Shown here one piece after another: positions 56,901-64,000 of a DNA stretch of 64,000 nucleotides. A program made the translations under genes and the position numbers. Position 1 is the first letter of the stretch, and each line of letters opens with the position of its first letter. The DNA lies in NCBI GenBank assembly GCA_038380435.1, contig JAWZYU010000005.1, positions 41,128,001 through 41,192,000 on the forward strand, written 5' to 3'. The notes under the pieces were generated by a model. The model did not search any database, was not told the DNA's origin, and worked only from the letters and a program-made list of their open reading frames with translations. This DNA is from Ryuthela nishihirai. Its lineage: Eukaryota > Arthropoda > Arachnida > Araneae > Heptathelidae.

Positions 56901-56985
56901 ATTAGCTTGTTTTTTTACTAATTGTCTTGTCTGGCTCATTATGGCATTAGTCATTGCGCCATTAAACCCCAACCAACCATAGCAT
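53906..56985 (+). mobile_element. Jockey-like LINE copy, ORF1 and EN present, RT deleted
   Basis: 5'UTR to about 54150, then ORF1 (54150-55240) with LKDLAGEQKSVKCLRSGDLQ, decayed zinc knuckles (54690-54850: CTAEKTHCVKCSGEYLAYYC) and LKTLNNIGYS. EN begins MARLLQWNCHGLQRNIDDIK at 55384, with LQETYF, GDFN near 55760 and SDHLPV near 55987. The RT and most of RNase H are missing. At about 56260 it jumps to the C-terminus (FPSSSGHSGRDLGLNR, SSEESQEGS-like) and a 3'UTR ending ATTGCGCCATTAAACCCC followed by AACCAACC. Frames are interrupted throughout. Confidence 0.82.
54150..55240 (+). pseudogene. ORF1 (gag-like) of the jockey-like LINE
   Basis: The ORF1 protein binds element RNA. Here frame 1 (54150-54557) gives FISKSLKDLAGEQKSVKCLR, then SELLLSVTAIGGLAVTITPH. 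After a frameshift, 54554-54913 carries STQV-type and THCVKCSGEYLAYYCDCPEE, the last zinc knuckle, preceded by a frame-shifted QRFGHACTAC-like knuckle near 54710. A third frame (54914-55240) has VRKLAPPLTPFGKVSY-like and proline/threonine-rich sequence. At least two frameshifts make it non-functional. Confidence 0.75.
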
Positions 56986-57059
56986 GGTCACTCAGAGCAG
57001 CCTGCGACTACACAGCCCCATTTTCAGCAGGGTTAGATGTACTGTGTGTTGTGTCTCAT

Positions 57060-57500
57060 TACTCCTGTCATCAACATTCAAATTATAGGTGAATTGCACC
57101 ACAGTATCCCTTCTGTTGGCTCATACCATATGGGATGGCCTTCGCACAACTCTAGCATCAATGGTCGTAGTTGGCCCACACCTTGCCAGCAGTTCGTGGT
57201 TTTTCCCTCCTCGGACTATTTTTTGAAGGTACTAGCCATGGTAGATCATGAGCACCCCACAAACCTTGCCGTCTTGGAAATGCTCTGGCCCAGTCATCTG
57301 GCCATTACAATTTGGCCTTCATCAAACTCACTTAAGTTCACTGCCTTTCCCATCTGAAGAATAACACTTATTAACAGAGCTCAGCATCAGGTGTCATTTA
57401 TACCGTTTCAAGTCCTTCACACATGCCATCGTTTATTGCAGTTGCTTCGATTTGCATAAAGACATTCTGGTCATAATGTTTTTGGCTCTTCGGTGTGTAT
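57060..57500 (-). mobile_element. Tc1-like element, 5' end and transposase N-terminus
   Basis: On the minus strand, a 5'UTR (from about 57500, CATTATGACCAGAATGTC) precedes MGKAVNLSEFDEGQIVMAR, a helix-turn-helix start, followed by a stop and decayed SISKTARFVG-like codons. The catalytic domain is not recognisable before 57060. It is a different subfamily from the 14.5- and 48-kb elements. Confidence 0.65.
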
Positions 57501-57760
57501 ATATATTTAATAAATATTATAAAACGCAGTTTACATCGTGGTCATTATCGTAAAAAGCAGTGAGTGAAAAGCTAATATCTACTCTCTAAGCAACTTACAG
57601 ATTTAGCAAACCTTAATTCCTGTTCACCAACTGTGAAGGTTAGATTTACTACCTATACATAATGTATTCTAGGGATCTTCACTAACACCAGAGCTCCTGC
57701 ATAGAGTTATTAGCAACTATTTGATATTATCAAATTATTTTGAAGATGAAAGTTCATTGA

Positions 57761-58124
57761 ACAGATCTATCTACTAGAGTGCTAACAGTTAACTGTTTAT
57801 ATTATTATAGGAAATAAAGCAATAACTCCACTGGCAAGTTCTTAATTATGATTGCTTGGGATGAACTTGTACAACATTTCACAGTTGATGGTTGATTTAC
57901 TGTCAGTAACTGGCAGTCCATTGCTAGCACTGTAGCATCTTGTTGTACTGCTAAGTTGTTTTGCTGCAAGCACATCTTGGCATTTTGTTATTACTCCACT
58001 TCAAGACACAGTTCTGCAATCCAATTTTATCCAGTTGTATCACGTACTTAATACAGTAAAGATGTTGATTGACAATGTAATTCACAACAGTGATGGCAAA
58101 TATGTTTGCACAGAAAACAGTATG
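57761..58124. repeat. Left arm of a large inverted repeat
   Basis: This 364-bp block is the reverse complement of 62522-62881 at high identity: shared segments include ATAGGAAATAAAG, AACTTGTACAA, GTTGATGGTTGATTTACTGT, GTAACTGGCAGTCCATTGCT, TGCTGCAAGCACATCTTGGC and GTTTGCACAGAAAACAGTA. The two arms lie 4.4 kb apart and enclose LINE copy 5. No protein is encoded. Confidence 0.8.
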
Positions 58125-58402
58125 CTTAATCAACTCTCTGCCATTTATACTTTGTTAAATGTAAAATCAATTTAAAACATAACTTTCAACATTGCAAATT
58201 TAAAACAACTTAAAGTTGAAAGGTTTACATGACACATTTTGCTGACCACTTGTCAGCTTTGTCAAGTGTACTGACCTAGAGGAGGAAGCTGTTTAAATGG
58301 CGTTATTGCTTACCGGGAAACGTTTATGCAAATAGGATTGGCAGTCCCTCAGCAGGAGAGCAGGGGTGCTGCATCAATATTGCAGAACGCATTTGCATAT
58401 CA

Positions 58403-61400
58403 TCCTACTCCTCCTCCTCCTCAAGCAGCCATGGGCTACAAAGGTCCAACCAGACTGCAATTTAGTTCTCCAAGCATATCTGTTCTGAGCTACATCTGCT
58501 GCATTGGAGCACTGCAACCAATTCTAACAAGGTTCTGTTTGGCATTGTCTGCCCACCACATCCTAGGTCCCTCCCTCCTTCTGAGCCTTTAGGCACACTG
58601 TTCATAACCCTATTCACCAAAATGATAATTATCCTTATGGGCAACATGGCCAAACCAACGGAGTCTCTCTCTACACAATATGCTGCTTAAAGGAGGTTGC
58701 CAACTCCTTTGCCTTCATCATTACTTACAAAGTTGAACCACTTAATGCCCAATATACTGCATAAGCATCTAGAATCAAAAGCATCTAGTTTCCTGTTATC
58801 TTGTTTACAGAGCATCCAAGTTTCACTACCATAACTAACCCTAGAAAGAACCAAACTATTATACAATCTAATTTTAGTCTTTAGGTGTATACGCCTATTT
58901 CTCCACACTCTCCATAGATTCTTAAAAGTCCCGGCAGCAATCCCTATTCGTTTGTTAATATCATGCCGCACATCACAAGTATCTGTTACATAGCTCCCAA
59001 GGTAATTAAACTGTGACACCTGCTCAACACTGCAACCATTCAGATTAACTGAATCACAGCCTGCCTGACCAATTTTCATCATTTAGTTTTCTCTCTGTTT
59101 ATAACCAAACCTATTCTACTACCAGTCTCATCAACAACTCGAATGAAAGAGTTCATCTCATTAACATCATTTGCCAAAAGGGCTAAATCATCAGCATAAT
59201 CTGAATCAGAAATTTTCTTATCTCCAGACCATTTAAGGCCAAAATCTTTCTCTTGAACTAAATTTTGCATAACAATCAATTACCAAACTAAAGAGAAAAG
59301 GAAACAAAATGCACCCTTGTCGAACACCAGAAGTAATGCTAAACCAATTGCTACAAGACTTACCAAATCTCACACATGACTCAGTGTTATTATAGACAGC
59401 TTTCATTATTTCATTATGTTTCATTATGTAACTTGTCTGGTATACCATATGATCTCACAATCAACCACTAATTATGATGATCAACAGAGTCGAAAGCCTT
59501 TTTGAAATCAACAAAACTAGCAATGAAAGGTTTCTGAAACTCTAAACATTTCTCAAGAATCTGCCTAAGTGAAAATATCTGATCCACACATCCCCTACCA
59601 CTTCTGAATCCACATTGCTCATCACGCAATTGACTGTCAACCAGATTCTTAATTCTATTAAGCACAATCATGGAAAGAACGTTCCCTGGAACAGAGAGTA
59701 GGCTGATACCCCTATAGTTATCACAAGAACTGCGATCACCTTTTTTGAAAATAGGGATAACAATAGCTCTGGTAAAATCCTTAGGAACCATGCCTTTATC
59801 ATAAGAAATATTTTTAAAATTTCAGTCATCCATGTTTGAACCGAAACATTCCAAGCTCTAAGCATTTCCGTAGTAATTTCATCTACCCCTGGGGATTTAT
59901 GTAGTTTAAGTTTAGAAACAGCTAAAATAACTTCAGACTGTGTTAAAGGGCCAAATATAAAGCCAGTAATGCATCTATCATCATTACAAACAATGGGAGT
60001 AGATCATCACTGAAATGTTCAGCCCACCTAGCCATGACAGAATCCTTACTTTCTATAACCTTGCCTTGTTTATCCTTCAATCCCTGTATACCTGTCCATT
60101 TTCTACCACACAAAATATTAGCTATCTGGTACAGCTCTCTGCTGTTTAACTGCTTCCTTGGCTTTGTCAGCCAAGCCATCAAGCCAAAGATTCTTATCAG
60201 CAGCTAACTGATCCTATACACATTTATTAAGTTCTCTCTAATGCTTTCTATTAGGACTACTAGGGTATTAATTAAGGATATTCCTGCAGTTCTTTCTTTC
60301 TCAAATAAGCTCAACTGCCTTATCACTCAAATAATTCTGCCTCCCCTACTCCTTTTTTCCTAAAATAGTACTGTTAGTTTCCAAAAAAAACTTGTTTCAG
60401 ATGGTCCCATACTTTCTCAAATTCAGTAGTAAGCGAACCATGACTGTCATAATGACTAAGTAATTTATCACAGTAAGCTTTAGCTATAACAGAGTCTTTC
60501 AGAGCTGCAGTATTAAAGGTAAATTTTTAACCCTAACACAACACTTTTTAAGTTTAAGTTGCAAGACACTTTTAATAAGGTAATGGTCAGATTCAGTTTC
60601 AGCTCCCCTTATGACCTGGTATTCCTAACAGAACTAGCCCATTTGCTGTTAATTAATATATAATCTATCATATTCTTATGCAGCCACCTGGTGAAACCCA
60701 TATGTTGCAGTGTTTTTAATAAATGTTAGTTATTCTGAAACAATTAAGTTTACTGACCTGTAGGAGATGTTGCCCATTGCCATTGCAGCTACCAATACCA
60801 AAAAGACCTATCACCCCTTCCCAAAGGTCAGAGTCAGTACCAACTTTGTCATTGAAGTCACCTAGAACAAGGGTAATATCTCCTTTCTTGACAGAATTCA
60901 AAATATCCTGAAGTTGTCCGTAAAACCTATCCTTCTCATCCTCATCGGCATCCTCAGTGAGGGCATAACATAGATAACATTCAAGTCTCTAATGCTTGTC
61001 TGAAAATTTGCTGTAAGAAATCTTTCGTTAATTCACTCTTATCCTAGAAGAGCATCACTAGCGTGTTTGCCGAGAAGCAGACCCACGCTTTGGTCATGCT
61101 TATTATCTTCCCTCCCTGAAAAGAGAAATTTAAGATTATATTTAAGCATCTGACCTTTATCTGTCCATCTAGTCTCTGGCAAGCCAAGAATATCTAAATT
61201 ATAATGGTGGAATTCTTGTGTGAGGACATCAATAGAATAAGCTCCCTGCAGAGTCCTCACATTCCAACTACCTATGGAGAGAAAATGGTTAGTGGGATGT
61301 TTAAAGAAACTATGTTTATTGAGAGAGGGAATGCCAACAATATCAAGCAGCCCCCTAATCACAGACATGGGACAAAGACCTGTTCCCCCACCACTAAAGG

Positions 61401-61940
61401 CTGAAACCATCTACACTGGAAGACTTCCTCCAATGTAGAATTTGATGATGCCAGTAGAAGCAAAGAGTTCGGGTGCCTGCTATGACCTCTGCGCAGGATT
61501 ATCCGCCAGCTGATAGACATATCCTGTGAATTTATTCACTTGCAGCTGTCAATCCACAAACAGAAAACACAACAGAAGATTTTCTCTCCACACCGAATTC
61601 CACCAGTGCATCAAAATTGGGATCCATAATCAAGCTGAGAGTCTTAATCCAGTCCAGTAGGTTTATAAAATCAGCACCAGAACCCTGTGTGGTTGACCAC
61701 TCCTCAGCAGGGTAGGAAAAGAAAAATACCCATAGTTGTCCAGATCAGTAGGCCACACTAATCTGGCAGCCCTTCCCTTCGCTTCCAGAAGAGAATATCT
61801 CTTTTGAAAGGTACTAATGGCCTGCACCATGAGAAGGTGGAGTCAGACATTAGGTCCCAGGCCTGGCTCGTTCTTTACATCATCACAGGGGATTGGTGCA
61901 TAGCTTTCCTTCCAGTGACTACCTAGCTACCATTTACAGA
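58403..61940 (-). mobile_element. RTE-like LINE copy 5, near full length, many breaks
   Basis: Minus strand from the 5' end (CTGTAAATGGTAGCTAGG at about 61940): ORF start MVSAFSGGGTGLCPMS at 61410, EN motifs GSWNVRTL, GDFNDKVG (60850), a damaged pre-RT region (60540-59940), RT (SGRGCVDQIFS, FVDFKKAFDSVDHHN, YADD at 59187-59198) and C-terminus (59082-58460) with GRPRM lost to a deletion. The tail is GAGGAGGAGGAGGAGTAGGATGAT. More decayed than copy 4. Confidence 0.88.
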
Positions 61941-62521
61941 CCAGCTGCCATTATTTATTAATAAATTTTCTGTGTAATTGAATTGAAGTATCAGTGTCAG
62001 TGGTGAAATAAAAATTATCAGTTTGATGTTCTTTGAGACATTGGGAAAACATTCTAAAGGGTCGTCTCATATATTGATTTTTAGGATATATTTTGTTATG
62101 TGGGTCATCCTGTATAACTAAATATAATCCACCTGTTCATGGCATGTTATCCCTGTCATTTTTAATTAATTTTTTTACAGTATGTGTCATTGTTATTGGC
62201 ACCACTATTCCAAATCTTTAAGGATTTTAACTATCATACATGTTAAATTTCCATACGATGGACATGGTTTTATCATTTAGTGGCTGAGCTGCTGGTGGTT
62301 GTGAGTCAGCTGTACATTTACACTTAATTATATTATGTATTTTGTCAATCTGGCTTTTGGTATAACTTACCTCATAACCTATATGGTATATACATATTGT
62401 AATCCTTTTTTAATTAACTACAGGTGGATGAATATACTCTAATAAAGTATGTTCTTAGAGCCGATTGTTTATAATTATATGGATTGTATAAGATATATGG
62501 ATGGTATTGTTATAAGAAACA
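61941..62521. other. Sequence between LINE copy 5 and the right inverted-repeat arm
   Basis: AT-rich, no recognisable gene. Together with 58125-58402 it would be the original centre of the foldback element before the LINE inserted. Confidence 0.4.
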
Positions 62522-62881
62522 CATACTGTTTTCTGTGCAAACATATTTACCATCACTGTTGTGAATTACATTGTCAATCAACATCTTTACTGTGTTAAGT
62601 ACGTGATACAACTGGATAAAATTGGATTGCAGAACTGTGTCTTGAAGTGGAGTAATAACAAAATGCCAAGATGTGCTTGCAGCAAAACAGCTTAACAGTA
62701 CAACAAGATGCTACAGTGTTAGCAATGGACTGCCAGTTACTGACAGTAAATCAACCATCAACTGTGAAATCTTGTACAAGTTCATCCCAAACAATCATAA
62801 TTAAGAACTTGTCAATGGAGTTACTTCTTTATTTCCTATAAGGTAAACTGCTAAATGTTAGCACTCTGGTAATTAGATCTG
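62522..62881. repeat. Right arm of the large inverted repeat
   Basis: Reverse complement of 57761-58124. It ends at AGATCTG just before TTAA (62883-62886) of a piggyBac-type terminus. Confidence 0.8.
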
Positions 62882-62886
62882 TTTAA

Positions 62887-63625
62887 CCTTCTGTGCAGCC
62901 TGAAAAACCATCCACAGGCCAAGCTATTTTCTCCCAATGCTCAGCGAAAAAAAATTTACTTTACATCTTTTTTGCAAAATAATTAATGAAAGGAATTATG
63001 GCATGTTATATGCCAAATTAATCAGTATTTAATTCTTCATTTTCTGAAAATAAAGTATTTCACAAAAAAGATGACAAGTTTTATTTTAATAGGACTTATT
63101 TAGAGTCATGTAATAAAAAAGGCAACCAAATAAGAATTTATTTAAAAAAAAAACTAATAGACAGAAATTATTACACTGCTCATGAATAAAAAGGCTATTT
63201 CTCAATAACGAAAAAAAATTGTTCTTTTTTTGTTTCAAGTAATTATTTCTCTGGTTTTCTAGTTTTTTTCTTGATAACACACTTTGAGAAAATTCCAGGC
63301 TTTTGACCAATTGTGCTGAGTCAGATAAACAAGTCAACTTAAAAAAAAACAATCAATGGAAATCGGTCATGTTACATATCAAATTAAACAGAATTTAATT
63401 ACAAATTTTATGAAAATCAATAACATAAACAAATTTACAATCTTATTGATTTTAATAAGCCTTTTTCAATGTGAAATGGTGAAAAAAAAGATTGCACTAT
63501 ACAATTAAGGCTTCATTTTGGAAAACCTGATGAATAAAAATAGTTAAATTATATATTAATCGAAAGTAAATTTCCTTCCAAATAATAAAATATTCAATCT
63601 CAAATTAGATTTTTATTTCTTTTAA
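62887..63625 (+). mobile_element. piggyBac-type element, left portion
   Basis: TTAA at 62883-62886 precedes CCTTCTGTGCAGCCTGAA, CAGGCCAAGCTATTTTCTC, AATTAATGAAAGGAATTATG, GGCATGTTATATGCC and so on, following the complete copy from 10761 to about 11530. It stops where LINE copy 6 begins its trinucleotide tail. Confidence 0.75.
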
Positions 63626-63628
63626 TGA

Positions 63629-64000
63629 TTCTTTCATCATCATCATCATCATCATCATCATCTTCTTCTTCTTCTTCTTCTTCTTCTTCTTCAAGCAGCC
63701 ATGGGCTACGGAGGTCCAACCAGACCGCCAGTTTAATTCTCCAAGCATATCTGTCCTGAGCTACATCTGCTGCATCCGGCCACTGTACACCAATTCTAAC
63801 AAGGTCCTGTTTGACATTGTCTGCCCACCGCATCCTAGGTCTCCCCCTCCTTCTGAGGCCTCTAGGCACACTGTTCATAACCCTATTCGCCAATCTATAA
63901 TTATCCATACGAGCAACATGGCCAAACCAGCGGAGTCTCTCTCTGCACAATATGCTGCTTAAAGGAGGTTGCAGACTCCTTTGCCTAACCTCATCATTAG
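63629..64000 (-). mobile_element. RTE-like LINE copy 6, 3' end running off the window
   Basis: Minus strand: LINE C-terminus (ILCRERLRWFGHVARMDNYR, RGRPRMRWADNVKQDLVRI) to the stop, then a compound tail of about ten GAA units and nine GAT units (63633-63692 on the plus strand as ATC and TTC runs). The visible reading frame is intact from 64000 to its end. It is the best-preserved C-terminus in the window; its 5' part is outside. Confidence 0.9.
63633..63692. repeat. Compound trinucleotide microsatellite in the LINE tail
   Basis: On the plus strand, about nine ATC units are followed by about ten TTC units, directly at the 3' end of LINE copy 6. Confidence 0.9.

Noticed and set aside
46051..64000. 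Next COPB1 exon (expected to start DLVMDIL-like)
   Set aside because: No matching codons preceded by an acceptor were found on the plus strand; the intron probably extends beyond the window.

Overview
The window looks like a stretch of an AT-rich animal nuclear genome. It holds four consecutive internal exons of one conserved host gene, COPB1 (coatomer subunit beta, plus strand), set in introns of about 9.6, 10.2 and 11.6 kb. The intron before the first exon runs off the left edge (over 14 kb) and the intron after the last runs off the right edge (over 17.9 kb). Together the exons give 212 in-frame codons with matching splice phases, corresponding to roughly residues 108-318 of vertebrate beta-COP (alignment from memory). 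No other host gene is supported.

Nearly all the rest is transposable-element sequence, often nested. (1) A single-ORF, RTE-like LINE (endonuclease plus reverse transcriptase, trinucleotide tails) occurs at least eleven times. The copies at 25053-28671, 50390-53905 and 58403-61940 are near full length but broken, and another runs off the right edge at 63629-64000. (2) A jockey-like LINE with RNase H is present as decayed fragments near 17.2-20.5, 35.1-36.3, 43.8-44.2 and 53.9-57.0 kb. (3) One long R1/I-group LINE with zinc-knuckle ORF1, EN, RT and RNase H lies on the minus strand at 3.39-8.64 kb. (4) Tc1-like transposon remnants occur at about 8.6-9.5, 14.5-15.3, 22.6-22.9, 48.2-49.2 and 57.1-57.5 kb, with a possible mariner piece near 46.8 kb. 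(5) A non-coding piggyBac-type family with TTAA targets includes one complete 2.3 kb copy (10761-13066) inside a LINE. (6) There are three tRNA-derived SINE-like families, several foldback/MITE elements, LTR-like solo repeats and tandem repeats.

Layout: 1-14.06 kb, upstream intron (tandem repeats, R1-like LINE, Tc1, piggyBac-in-LINE); exon at 14060-14229; intron with Tc1, LTR-like repeat, jockey-like LINE, piggyBac and foldback; exon at 23816-24023; intron with a near-complete RTE-like LINE carrying a 12-bp target duplication; exon at 34207-34344; intron with jockey fragment, MITE, SINEs and an inverted pair of tRNA-like sequences; exon at 45931-46050; then an intron filled with mariner/Tc1 remnants, SINEs, two long RTE-like LINEs and a large foldback.

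The TE mix (RTE-like, R1-like and RNase H-bearing jockey-like LINEs, Tc1, piggyBac) suggests an arthropod, perhaps a chelicerate. That is an inference and not shown directly. I found no prokaryotic features, CRISPR array or novel multi-gene system. The most unusual structures are the inverted tRNA-like dimer with a 16-bp target duplication (41913-42733), the head-to-head piggyBac termini (22.35-22.44 kb) and two target-duplicated insertions of unknown origin (17804-18438 and 35439-35833).
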